DNA of 64,000 nt, taken from positions 3,963 to 67,962 of the forward strand of contig CAZUCA010000012.1 of the NCBI GenBank assembly GCA_964619125.1, read 5' to 3'. The notes under the pieces were generated by a model. It searched no databases, was not told the origin of the DNA, and was given only the letters and a program-made list of their open reading frames with translations. Source of the stretch: Owenweeksia sp964619125 (GTDB taxonomy: Bacteria > Bacteroidota > Bacteroidia > Flavobacteriales > Schleiferiaceae). Shown here piece by piece: positions 52,157 through 60,561 of this stretch. How positions within the stretch are numbered: the stretch's first letter is position 1; each line of letters begins with the position of its first letter. A program made the position numbers and the translations under genes.

Positions 52157-52188
52157 TTGGGCAACTCTGGCCGATCTTATTATCTTCG
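52157..52188 (+). promoter_or_regulatory. candidate promoter of the M49 peptidase gene
   Basis: TTG (52157-52159), 21 nt, then TATCTTCG (52181-52188), one mismatch from TAnnTTTG, 26 nt before the start codon. Confidence 0.4.
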
Positions 52189-52214
52189 GGCTCTATTCTT
52201 TTAAACTTCGACCG

Positions 52215-54239
52215 ATGAAGAAAGTTAGTTTGCTAACCATAGCAAGTACCCTATTTATGATTAGTTGTAACAATCAGGAGCCTACCACGGCTGCCAAAGA
52301 GGCTGAAGACATGCAGTCTGAACATTCTGAATTTCAATGGGAAAGCGAGCAGTTTGCGGATCTGCGCATCCTGCGCTTCCAGATACCCGGTTGGGATGAA
52401 CTGGAACTCCGTCAGAAAAAACTCGCTTACTATCTCACTCAGGCCGGTTTGGCTGGTCGCGATATTACCTGGGATCAGTACTACCGCCACAACCTCGAGA
52501 TTCGCAAGGCTCTCGAAAATATCGTAAGAAACTACGACGGCGATAAAAATGAGCAGTGGGAGAATTTTATGACCTACACCAAACGGGTTTGGTTCAGCAA
52601 TGGCATTCACCATCACTATAGCAACAACAAGCTCAAGCCTGGCTTCGACCGCGAGTACCTGAAAACCTTAATGAACGAAACCCAGACTGAGCTGAGTGAG
52701 GAAGCTTTTGAAGTAATATTTAATGACAAGGATGCCAAAAAAGTAAGTAAGGATCCCAATAAGGACCTGCTGCTGGCTTCAGCGGTAAACTTTTACGATC
52801 CTGACATCAGCGAAGAAGAAGCAATCGCTTTTTATAAAAAGCAAATTGTGCCAAATGACGACACCCCCATCAGTTACGGCCTTAACTCCAAGCTGGTTAA
52901 GGCGGAAGATGGCAGCATCAGCGAAGAGAAATGGAAAGTAGGGGGCATGTATGGTCCCGCTATTGAAAAGATCATCTTTTGGCTGGAGAAAGCGAAAGGA
53001 GTGGCTGAAAATGATCAGCAGGCCAAGGCGCTCGGCCTCCTGATCGATTATTATAAGACCGGCGACCTGGAACTGTGGGATAAATACAACGTGGCCTGGG
53101 TGGAAGATACCACCAGCGAAGTGGACTATATCAATAGCTTCATTGAAGTATATGATGACCCTCTTGGTTATAAAGCCACCTACGAAACGGTAGTGCAGGT
53201 AAAAGATCTCGATGCCAGTAAGAAAATGGCGGTAATCAGCGATAACATCCAGTATTTTGAGGATAATGCTCCCATTATGGATGAGCACAAAAAACCCAAT
53301 GTGGTGGGTGTTAGCTATAAAATGATCAATGTAGTAGGGGAGGCCGGTGCCACTACGCCGTCAACCCCGATCGGGGTGAATCTGCCCAATGCTAACTGGA
53401 TCCGTGCCCGGCATGGTTCTAAGTCAGTAAGCCTCGCCAATATTGAAGGTGCCTACGAAGAGGCCAAGGGTGCCGGCTTTTTGGAGGAGTTCACCTTCAG
53501 CAAGGAAGAACTGGAACGGGCCAAAAAATATGCCGGTACCAGCAGTAAAATGCACACCGCCCTGCATGAGGTAGTGGGTCATGCCTCCGGCCGCCTGAAC
53601 CCCGGTGTTGGCACTCCCAAGGAGACCCTCAAGAATTACGCTTCCACCCTTGAGGAAGGTCGGGCCGACCTGGTGGCCTTGTATTATATCATGGACCCCA
53701 AACTGATGGAGCTTAACCTGATCGATACCATGGAGGTGGCCAAAGCTGAGTACGACAGCTATATACGCAATGGCCTGATGCTGCAGCTGCGCCGCCTGGA
53801 GGTAGGTGATGACATTGAGGAGGATCATATGCGCAACCGCCAGTTGGTAGCTAAGTGGGCCTATGAGATGGGTAAGGAAAACAATGTGATTGAAAAGAAG
53901 ACCCTCGATGGCAAAACCTACTTTGTGATCAATGATTATGACGCCCTGCGCGAGATCTTTGGGCAGCAACTGCGCGAAATTCAGCGTATAAAAAGTGAGG
54001 GTGACTATGCCGCTGGTAAAGAGCTGGTAGAGACCCACGGTGTTAAAGTTGACCCTGCCTTGCACAAGGAAGTACTGCAGCGAACCGAAAAGCTAAACAT
54101 TGCCCCTTATTCAGGTTTTATCCAGCCTCAATTGGTACCGGTAATGGAAGGGGATAGCATCACCGATATCAAGGTGGAGTATCCTGATAACTTTACTGAG
54201 CAGATGCTGATGTTTGCTGAAAAATATTCCAATCTCTGA
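52215..54239 (+). CDS. dipeptidyl-peptidase III-like (M49) lipoprotein
   Basis: A 674-residue zinc metallopeptidase that removes dipeptides from N-termini. The family motifs are present: HEVVGH (residues 451-456) and EEGRAD (480-485). The N-terminus is a lipoprotein signal (LFMISCNNQEP), so the enzyme is predicted to be membrane-tethered in the periplasm or at the surface, unlike cytosolic eukaryotic DPP III. Some databases mislabel relatives as dihydrofolate reductase. A strong terminator follows at 54265-54299. Confidence 0.93.
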   Translation: MKKVSLLTIASTLFMISCNNQEPTTAAKEAEDMQSEHSEFQWESEQFADLRILRFQIPGWDELELRQKKLAYYLTQAGLAGRDITWDQYYRHNLEIRKALENIVRNYDGDKNEQWENFMTYTKRVWFSNGIHHHYSNNKLKPGFDREYLKTLMNETQTELSEEAFEVIFNDKDAKKVSKDPNKDLLLASAVNFYDPDISEEEAIAFYKKQIVPNDDTPISYGLNSKLVKAEDGSISEEKWKVGGMYGPAIEKIIFWLEKAKGVAENDQQAKALGLLIDYYKTGDLELWDKYNVAWVEDTTSEVDYINSFIEVYDDPLGYKATYETVVQVKDLDASKKMAVISDNIQYFEDNAPIMDEHKKPNVVGVSYKMINVVGEAGATTPSTPIGVNLPNANWIRARHGSKSVSLANIEGAYEEAKGAGFLEEFTFSKEELERAKKYAGTSSKMHTALHEVVGHASGRLNPGVGTPKETLKNYASTLEEGRADLVALYYIMDPKLMELNLIDTMEVAKAEYDSYIRNGLMLQLRRLEVGDDIEEDHMRNRQLVAKWAYEMGKENNVIEKKTLDGKTYFVINDYDALREIFGQQLREIQRIKSEGDYAAGKELVETHGVKVDPALHKEVLQRTEKLNIAPYSGFIQPQLVPVMEGDSITDIKVEYPDNFTEQMLMFAEKYSNL

Positions 54240-54264
54240 TTGCAATAATTCTTAAGAGTTAAGG

Positions 54265-54299
54265 CGCAGGCTTCCTGATTGGAAGCCTGCGTTTTTTTT
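54265..54299 (+). terminator. strong intrinsic terminator after the M49 peptidase gene
   Basis: An 11-bp perfect stem (54265-54275 with 54281-54291), loop of 5 nt and T8 tract. Confidence 0.85.
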
Positions 54300-54406
54300 G
54301 GGCAGAAAAGAAGCGGTTTATGAAGCAAAATAACGCCTCAAAATTCGTTGTACTTTGAATCATTGCTGACAATTGTATATTCGACTCCTAATCATTTTAA
54401 CTGGTC

Positions 54407-54922
54407 ATGAAACTTCTTTGCGCCCTTAGCTTTATTATGGTCATTTGTAGTTCAACCCAGGCTCAGGTGGTAAGTGGCAAAAAAGTGGTGGGTATTAGTG
54501 GCAGCCTGGCTCTGCAGGAAGGTGATGAGCATTATGCCCTGTTTGGTCGCTACGGCGGCAGTATGGCCGACAATATGCTGGCAGGTATTGAAGCGTCATT
54601 TAACAAATCATCGGTGGGCAATACCCATACCCGCATCTTTCAGTTGGGACCTTTTGTACGCTATTACCTGCCGGGGCAGCAGTTTCGTTTTTTTATCGGA
54701 GGCTTTGGTGCCTATGCCAATGCCAAGTTGAAGGTGGACTTGCAGTACGGTCATATCACCGCTTTTTTTTATGGCCCCGATGCCGGCCTTAATGTCTTTA
54801 TCAATAAAAATATTGCAGTTGAGCTTTTGCTGCGGTATCAGTTTGAAAAGGGGCTGGGGAAGATTATAGCAGCCGGGCCATATTGTCCAATTTGGGGTTA
54901 TCCTATTACTGGTAGCGGCTGA
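54407..54922 (+). CDS. outer-membrane beta-barrel protein, apparently frameshifted near its end
   Basis: A 171-residue porin-like protein: signal peptide (LSFIMVICSSTQAQ), then strands of the outer-membrane beta-barrel type (GYFARYGG-like LFGRYGGSMADNMLAGIEA, LGPFVRYYLPGQQFRFFIGG). In the annotated frame the last 20 residues are unlike a barrel and end GYPITGSG. In the -1 frame from 54850 onward the sequence instead reads GAGEDYSSRAILSNLGLSYYW and stops at 54913-54915, a proper C-terminal strand ending in an aromatic residue. See the frameshift site entry. Confidence 0.75.
   Translation: MKLLCALSFIMVICSSTQAQVVSGKKVVGISGSLALQEGDEHYALFGRYGGSMADNMLAGIEASFNKSSVGNTHTRIFQLGPFVRYYLPGQQFRFFIGGFGAYANAKLKVDLQYGHITAFFYGPDAGLNVFINKNIAVELLLRYQFEKGLGKIIAAGPYCPIWGYPITGSG
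54847..54859 (+). other. candidate frameshift site in the beta-barrel gene
   Basis: In the reading frame this is A AAG GGG, followed by CTG GGG. A -1 slip would put AAA and GGG in the P and A sites, keeping cognate pairing, and continue in the frame that ends with a terminal aromatic strand at 54915. The same result follows if one G is missing from the G4 run at 54850-54853, by mutation or sequencing error. I cannot tell these apart. Confidence 0.5.
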
Positions 54923-54972
54923 GCCGGTCTTTATCCGCCGGGAATGATTATTTTTCTGTCCCCAATCTTTTC

Positions 54973-55413
54973 ATGATGACAAAATTTGAACGCCCGCTGC
55001 AGATGCGCTGGAGCGATATGGATCCCAATTTTCATGTGCGCCATTCAGTGTATTATGACTTTGGCGCCCAGCTCCGTACCGAGTTTCTTTTTTCACACGG
55101 CCTTAATGCGGCAGTGATGACAAAGCAGCGTTTCGGCCCGGTATTATTCCGCGAAGAGGCCATTTTTCGGCGGGAGCTTCGTTATGGCGACGATTTGCGG
55201 ATGAATATTGAACTGACGGCCATGCGCCGCGATGGCTCTCGCTTCAACATCCGTCACCAAATATTGAAGGGTGAGGAGGAGGTGTGCGCAACAGTGACCG
55301 TGGAGGGAGCCTGGATTGATCTCGACAGGCGTAAACTCACCGTTCCCCCTGATATCGCCCGGGAGGTGTTTGAGCAAATGCCTCGCCCCGAAGACTTCCG
55401 CTGGCTCGAATAA
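54973..55413 (+). CDS. acyl-CoA thioesterase, hotdog fold (4HBT type)
   Basis: A 146-residue thioesterase. The FEKPLQ-like start MRWSDMDPNFHVRHSVYYDF contains the family's D-x-D/N-x-x-x-H motif and nearby helix (FGAQLRTEFL); the domain then runs through strands to VTVEGAWIDLDRRKLT. The substrate is unknown. The frame opens with two consecutive ATG codons. It is followed closely by a small membrane-protein gene. Confidence 0.88.
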   Translation: MMTKFERPLQMRWSDMDPNFHVRHSVYYDFGAQLRTEFLFSHGLNAAVMTKQRFGPVLFREEAIFRRELRYGDDLRMNIELTAMRRDGSRFNIRHQILKGEEEVCATVTVEGAWIDLDRRKLTVPPDIAREVFEQMPRPEDFRWLE

Positions 55414-55461
55414 TCAACAATTTTGGAAGATCAGTGGTTAGTTAGGCAAAATCGATCAATC

Positions 55462-55653
55462 ATGACAAAAGCACTGGCGATTATTTTGACCATTGTGGGA
55501 GGCATATGCCTGATTATTGGAATCATTGGAATTTTTGGCGCTAACCTGGTTAGCGTGAGCCCCTGGGCCCTGGCCATATTGGGGATAATTTTCTTTAGCG
55601 CCGGTATCGGAATTCTCAAGCGGCGCAGTTCCAACCCTGCAGCTGAAGACTAA
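55462..55653 (+). CDS. hypothetical small membrane protein
   Basis: A 63-residue protein with two hydrophobic helices (ALAIILTIVGGICLIIGIIG and ALAILGIIFFSAGIGIL) and a basic tail (KRRSSNPAAED). There is no family I recognise. The ATG at 55462 is preferred over a TTG at 55423 that adds a polar leader. It ends just before a bidirectional terminator. Confidence 0.65.
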   Translation: MTKALAIILTIVGGICLIIGIIGIFGANLVSVSPWALAILGIIFFSAGIGILKRRSSNPAAED

Positions 55654-55656
55654 AAA

Positions 55657-55683
55657 AAACCACGCCCATGAGCGTGGTTTTTT
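55657..55683. terminator. bidirectional intrinsic terminator
   Basis: A 9-bp stem (55657-55665 with 55672-55680), 6-nt loop, T6 tract on the plus side and an A8 run (T8 in the other direction) on the left. It lies between a plus-strand gene ending at 55653 and a minus-strand gene ending at 55696. Confidence 0.75.
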
Positions 55684-55695
55684 ACTTAGTAAACT

Positions 55696-56718
55696 TTAAT
55701 GTTTTATAAAAGGAAGGGACACTTGTTCTGCTCCTTTCCAGAGCTGAAGTGTGTATACGCCCTGGGGCATGCTTTCAAGTGAAATTGTACCTTCAAATTT
55801 ACCACTAGTTATTTGGCGGCCATCGAGGCTGTTAATGCTGTAATTATAATCCCCATAGGAAAGTCCTGCAATTTTGAGCCAACTGGTGGCCGGATTGGGA
55901 TAAAGGGCTAATTCAGCCGATGCTATACCTGGCAGGCTGATACTACTTTGTGAATGGATACCGTATCGCACCACCCCATCAAGGGTTCTGAGGTTGCTGG
56001 CTGGATTGTTGCTCAATTGTAAAAGCTCGGTTATTTCACCGTTTTGGTTGTAAACCGGATCAAGAATCCCAACCAGCTGCCAAATGTTGCTGGAATCCTG
56101 GTAAACTTCCACTTCATCAATTTGATTGGCCTGCCCTGTTTTGTAGCGGTATTTATAGTAAATGCGGTCGTTGTCTACTTCTATATAAATACTGTCTCTC
56201 AGTTGAGACTGATAGTAAAACTCATAGCTGAAGCTGGGTACACCCACAAAAAAGGTGTAATTCATGGCTGTTATCCGGCCACTGGTATTGTAATCAAAAC
56301 TCAACTGCAATACCGGCATCATGCTACCCATTACGTCCACATAAAGATTGAGCACGCTGTCACGGCGTTGCCGATCCTGGTACATATCATACATCTCTAC
56401 CGTGTCTTGACCACCCATACTTAGGTCATAGCCCACTAAAGTGGTTTTGGAGACACCATCCCACTCACCACCATAGCTGAGCGCCGGACTGCCCTGGTCA
56501 TAAATCACTGCGGTGTCTAAATAGCCGTTGAGCAGATAGTTTTGCCAGGAAGCCTGTTCAGCATAAAAGTTGGCACCGGTATCCAGTGAATAGGTGATGG
56601 AATCGTGGCTGATGATGTTGGGCATAATAGCCTTCATTGTTAATTGCCCGATAGGGTCAAATTGTGCTGATAATGTACCGCCGGCTATGGCACAAATCAC
56701 TAGGATAATCTTTTTCAT
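55696..56718 (-). CDS. exported protein with T9SS type A sorting domain
   Basis: A 340-residue secreted protein. The signal peptide is KKIILVICAIAGGTLSAQ; the body is rich in tyrosine and aspartate strands (YYKYRYKTGQANQIDEVEVY) similar to YD-repeat-like or RHS-like beta structures without a clear repeat. The last 75 residues are the T9SS sorting domain (ALYPNPATSWLKIAGLSYGD ... GVYTLQLWKGAEQVSLPF). It is monocistronic, ending at a bidirectional terminator. Confidence 0.85.
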   Translation of the reverse strand: MKKIILVICAIAGGTLSAQFDPIGQLTMKAIMPNIISHDSITYSLDTGANFYAEQASWQNYLLNGYLDTAVIYDQGSPALSYGGEWDGVSKTTLVGYDLSMGGQDTVEMYDMYQDRQRRDSVLNLYVDVMGSMMPVLQLSFDYNTSGRITAMNYTFFVGVPSFSYEFYYQSQLRDSIYIEVDNDRIYYKYRYKTGQANQIDEVEVYQDSSNIWQLVGILDPVYNQNGEITELLQLSNNPASNLRTLDGVVRYGIHSQSSISLPGIASAELALYPNPATSWLKIAGLSYGDYNYSINSLDGRQITSGKFEGTISLESMPQGVYTLQLWKGAEQVSLPFIKH

Positions 56719-56837
56719 AGGGTTAGGGAATTTTATAATTCTACCATGCTAAAATACAATCTGGAAATTAAGTGGTGATTGCTGTTCGCCGGTAAGTAAT
56801 ACTGTTAAAAAGGGCTTAGCTAACCGCCACAGAATTT

Positions 56838-56845
56838 TATCTTTG
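56838..56845 (+). promoter_or_regulatory. -7 element TATCTTTG of fabG
   Basis: A perfect TAnnTTTG, 20 nt before the fabG start codon. It would serve fabG and possibly the following vWA gene. Confidence 0.5.
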
Positions 56846-56865
56846 AGCCAAAATTCTTACAACGC

Positions 56866-57612
56866 ATGAAATTACTGGAAGGAAAAACCGCCCTGATTAC
56901 CGGTGCCTCAAAAGGTATTGGTAAAGGCATTGCTGAAGTATTTGCCGACCATGGCGCCAATGTGGCCTTTACCTACCTTTCGTCGGTAGAAGCAGCGGAA
57001 GCCTTTGAAAATGAGCTTTCTCAAAAAGGAGTTAAGGTTAAGGGATATCGCAGCGATGCCTCGGAGTTTGACGCGGCCGAGCAGTTGATCAAAGATATTA
57101 TTGAGGATTTTGGCACGATCGATATCGTGGTGAACAATGCCGGTATTACCAAAGACAACTTGTTGATGCGAATGAGCGAAGAGGACTTTGACCGGGTAAT
57201 TCAGGTTAACCTCAAGTCGGTTTTCAACCTTACCAAGGCGGTACAGCGAACCATGCTTAAGAAAAGAGCAGGCTCTATCATAAATGTAAGTTCAGTGGTA
57301 GGGGTAAAGGGCAATGCCGGCCAGGCCAACTATGCTGCCTCCAAGGCAGGCATTATCGGCTTCACCAAATCTGTGGCGCTCGAACTCGGTTCGCGCAACA
57401 TCCGCTGCAATGCCATTGCCCCGGGCTTTATTGAAACTGAAATGACCGATAAACTCGACGAGAAAACGGTACAGGGCTGGCGCGATGCCATTCCCCTGAA
57501 ACGGGGTGGCTCGCCAGAAGATGTGGCTAATGCCTGCCTCTTCCTGGCTTCCGACTTATCGGCCTATGTTACCGGTCAAACCCTGCAGGTTGACGGTGGC
57601 ATGTTAACCTAA
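56866..57612 (+). CDS. fabG: 3-oxoacyl-[acyl-carrier-protein] reductase FabG
   Basis: A 248-residue NADPH-dependent reductase of fatty acid elongation. It has the cofactor loop TGASKGIGKGIA, NNAG, the catalytic serine in NVSSVVG and the YxxxK motif (NYAASKAG), and ends QVDGGMLT, typical of FabG. It has its own promoter. The following vWA gene begins 54 bp later. Confidence 0.96.
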   Translation: MKLLEGKTALITGASKGIGKGIAEVFADHGANVAFTYLSSVEAAEAFENELSQKGVKVKGYRSDASEFDAAEQLIKDIIEDFGTIDIVVNNAGITKDNLLMRMSEEDFDRVIQVNLKSVFNLTKAVQRTMLKKRAGSIINVSSVVGVKGNAGQANYAASKAGIIGFTKSVALELGSRNIRCNAIAPGFIETEMTDKLDEKTVQGWRDAIPLKRGGSPEDVANACLFLASDLSAYVTGQTLQVDGGMLT

Positions 57613-57666
57613 GCAATTGCAATAATCCAGATACCCACTTTTTAAAGGGAAACCCTAAAATAGCGC

Positions 57667-59718
57667 ATGCCCAACATAATTTTTGAATCTTCGGGATGGT
57701 GGCTGCCGCTGGTTGCGGCGGGGTCACTGTTGGCTTGCTGGCTGCTCTATTTTAAGGGAAAACAATTCAGCCGCGGCCAGCGCCTTTTTCTTGCTGGCCT
57801 GCGGTTTTTTATTTTCTTTTTCCTGGGCATATTGCTGCTCTCACCCTTGCTCAAAAGCAACCTCAGGGTAGAGGAGAAGCCCATTTTACTTTGGCTGGAA
57901 GATCACAGCCAATCGGTATTGCAGGGCGATGACAGCAATGCCGTGGCCGGATTTTTCGCCCAGGAAATACCGGCCGAGCTCAGGGAACGCTACCAACTGG
58001 AGCACTACAGTTTTGCTGCCAGGCTCTCGGCTGACAATGACTCCCTTGACCAATTTGCCACCGATATCGCCACTGCGATAGGTGAATTGCGTGAACGCTT
58101 TTACAATCAGAATGTGGGGGCCATGGTGCTGAGTACCGATGGGATTTATAATCAGGGCCAGGAACCAGGCTATTCCGTACGCGACCTCCCTTTCCCCGTA
58201 TATACGGTGGGCTTGGGCGATACCAGCCTGCGCCGCGACGTATTTATAGAAAGAATCACCCATAATCGCATTAGTTACCGCGGCAATCAGTTTCCGGTAG
58301 AAGTATTTCTGCGCGCCCGCCGGGTGGAGGGAGAGCCGCTCCAGTTAAAGGTTTATAACAGGCAGGGGCAGTTGGTTTTCAGCAAAGAGCTACGTCCGGA
58401 CCGGGCCGATTATTTTGAACGGGTAGACTTTTTCCTCACCGCCGGTGAAAAGGGTCTGCAATCGTACACGGCCGAACTGAGTGTGTTGCCTGATGAGCTG
58501 TCCACCAACAACAACCGCCGTACATTCACCCTGGAGGTAATCGACAATCGCAAGCGCATTGCCATTGTGGGCCGCGGTCCTCATCCTGATATGGCAGCCC
58601 TGAAAAATGCCCTCGATGCCGTCGAAAAATACGAGGTAAAGAGCTATATCGCCCGGGCTTTACCCACTGACCTGGAGAAATCAGATCTCCTTATTTTACA
58701 CGACCCCGACCCGGCCCTGCTGGAGGATCTAAGCTTAAACACCACCCCACTTTGGGTGATCGTGGGAGAATCAACCCAAGGTGAAATGCTTGACAAAAGG
58801 CTGGGAATCAGAATGCCCACTGAGGGTCTTGAGGAAGTAACCGCTCTTCCGGAAGGAGCGTTTACCGCTTTTAAGCTGTCACCGGCGCTGGAGAGCTGGC
58901 TGCGCGAGCTGCCGCCACTGGCGGCCCCTTTTGGCCGCATCGAAAGCCGGGAGGCACTGGAGACATTTTTATATAAAAAAATAGGCTCGGTAGAAACCAC
59001 TAACCCTTTGTGGGTATTCAGCAGTGGAATTACCGGAAATAAGGACCGCCGGAGCATCACCCTGGGAACCGGTTTGTGGCGCTGGCGCATGGCCAATTAT
59101 CGCCGCGAGGGAAACTTCGAATTCTTTGATGAATTGGTTTCAAAGGTGGTGCAATATCTTACTACCAGCCGCCAGGAGCAGCGCTTTCAGGTGGATCTGC
59201 CCTCTAATATCAGCACGGCAGAGCCTTTGTTGGCCGAAGCCCGCCTTTACAATCCTTCAATGGAATTGGTGGTGGATCCGGAGGTAAGTATCAGCTTTAG
59301 CGATGAGAAGGGCACCGATTACAACTTCAGTTTTAGCCGCAGCCGCCAGGTGTATAAACTCGGGGCCGGTAAATTACCGGCGGGGAATTACCGCTGGCAG
59401 GCTACCACCAGCCTGGGCGACGAAAACTTTGAACGACGCGGTAACCTGGTGGTTGGGGCTGATAATGTTGAGATGCAGGACCTGGTGGCACGGCATGACT
59501 TACTGCGGAGAATGTCGCGGCAAAGTGGGGGTAAATACTTTCCACTTTCCAGCCATGCCCAGCTGTGGGACAGCCTTCAGAACGAACCGCAGGCGCAGAG
59601 CATTCAACGGCTCGAAAGTCATACCGCCAGCTTTATTGAAGAACGCTGGCTGTTTGCTATCTTTTTAGTCTTGTTAGCACTCGAATGGGCGCTGCGTAAA
59701 TACTTTGGCAATTACTAA
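57667..59718 (+). CDS. vWA domain membrane protein (BatA-like, large)
   Basis: A 683-residue membrane protein: two N-terminal helices (WWLPLVAAGSLLACWLLY and FFIFFFLGILLLSP), a vWA-type domain with the MIDAS residues Asp79-x-Ser81-x-Ser83 and the later LSTDG, then Ig-like and glutamine-amidotransferase-like regions (periplasmic), and a C-terminal helix (LFAIFLVLLALEWALRKYF). Large vWA proteins of this type occur in Bacteroidota; the role is unknown, possibly assembly or sensing at the envelope. It is 11 bp before the prohibitin-type gene. Confidence 0.8.
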   Translation: MPNIIFESSGWWLPLVAAGSLLACWLLYFKGKQFSRGQRLFLAGLRFFIFFFLGILLLSPLLKSNLRVEEKPILLWLEDHSQSVLQGDDSNAVAGFFAQEIPAELRERYQLEHYSFAARLSADNDSLDQFATDIATAIGELRERFYNQNVGAMVLSTDGIYNQGQEPGYSVRDLPFPVYTVGLGDTSLRRDVFIERITHNRISYRGNQFPVEVFLRARRVEGEPLQLKVYNRQGQLVFSKELRPDRADYFERVDFFLTAGEKGLQSYTAELSVLPDELSTNNNRRTFTLEVIDNRKRIAIVGRGPHPDMAALKNALDAVEKYEVKSYIARALPTDLEKSDLLILHDPDPALLEDLSLNTTPLWVIVGESTQGEMLDKRLGIRMPTEGLEEVTALPEGAFTAFKLSPALESWLRELPPLAAPFGRIESREALETFLYKKIGSVETTNPLWVFSSGITGNKDRRSITLGTGLWRWRMANYRREGNFEFFDELVSKVVQYLTTSRQEQRFQVDLPSNISTAEPLLAEARLYNPSMELVVDPEVSISFSDEKGTDYNFSFSRSRQVYKLGAGKLPAGNYRWQATTSLGDENFERRGNLVVGADNVEMQDLVARHDLLRRMSRQSGGKYFPLSSHAQLWDSLQNEPQAQSIQRLESHTASFIEERWLFAIFLVLLALEWALRKYFGNY

Positions 59719-59729
59719 ATCAAAATAAG

Positions 59730-60545
59730 ATGAACCAACGACGAACACTACTGGTGGTATTACTTTTTGCCGCCTTTATCATAGTGATAGTACTCTGGAC
59801 CTCGCTTACCTTCACTATCAATGCAGGGGAACGGGGCATTATTTTCCGCAAATTCCAGGGCGGGCTCGATAAGGAAACTGTTTACGGACAGGGGTTCCAC
59901 ATAAAATTCCCCTGGGATGACGTATTTGTGTATAACGTGCGCCTGCAGGAAGACATCGGCACCATGCAGGTGCTTTCCAAGAACGGACTCACCATTAAAA
60001 CGGAGCTGTCATACCGCTATAAACCAATCGATAGCAGGGTAGGTTATCTCCACGATCAGATTGGAGCCGACTACCATGATGATATTGTAATACCTGAGAT
60101 TCGTTCGGCCACCCGTGAGGTGATCGGTAAATATTTGCCTGATGAGCTTTACTCTTCCAAGCGTGAAACCATCCAGGATGAAATTTTCCAACGCACGGCC
60201 AAGGCCCTTGAAGAGAAGAATATTTTTCTCGATGTAGTGCTGATCAGGGAAGTGGAGCTACCACCAAAACTGAAGGCGGCCATTGAGCGCAAGCTGGAAC
60301 AGGAGCAGGCTTCGTTGGAGTACGAGTTTAAATTACAGCAGGCGCGCAAGGAAGCAGAGCGGCAAAGGATTGAGGCTGATGGTAAAGCCACTGCGAACCG
60401 AATTATCAGTTCATCGTTAACGGATAAAATTCTACAGGAAAAGGGTATAGAAGCCACCCTGAAGCTGGCCGAATCACCCAATGCTAAAACGGTGATAGTG
60501 GGTAGCGGCGATGGCGGCTTACCGATAATTTTAAACGATAAATAA
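59730..60545 (+). CDS. prohibitin/SPFH (Band 7) family protein
   Basis: A 271-residue membrane scaffold protein. The N-terminal helix (LLVVLLFAAFIIVIVLWTSL) anchors it; the SPFH domain follows (AGERGIIFRKFQGGLDKETV, GTMQVLSKNGLTIKTEL), then a long alanine- and glutamate-rich coiled coil (EQEQASLEYEFKLQQARKEA). It is closer to prohibitin than to flotillin. It is probably cotranscribed with the vWA gene before it. Confidence 0.93.
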   Translation: MNQRRTLLVVLLFAAFIIVIVLWTSLTFTINAGERGIIFRKFQGGLDKETVYGQGFHIKFPWDDVFVYNVRLQEDIGTMQVLSKNGLTIKTELSYRYKPIDSRVGYLHDQIGADYHDDIVIPEIRSATREVIGKYLPDELYSSKRETIQDEIFQRTAKALEEKNIFLDVVLIREVELPPKLKAAIERKLEQEQASLEYEFKLQQARKEAERQRIEADGKATANRIISSSLTDKILQEKGIEATLKLAESPNAKTVIVGSGDGGLPIILNDK

Positions 60546-60561
60546 ACCTACAACCATTACA

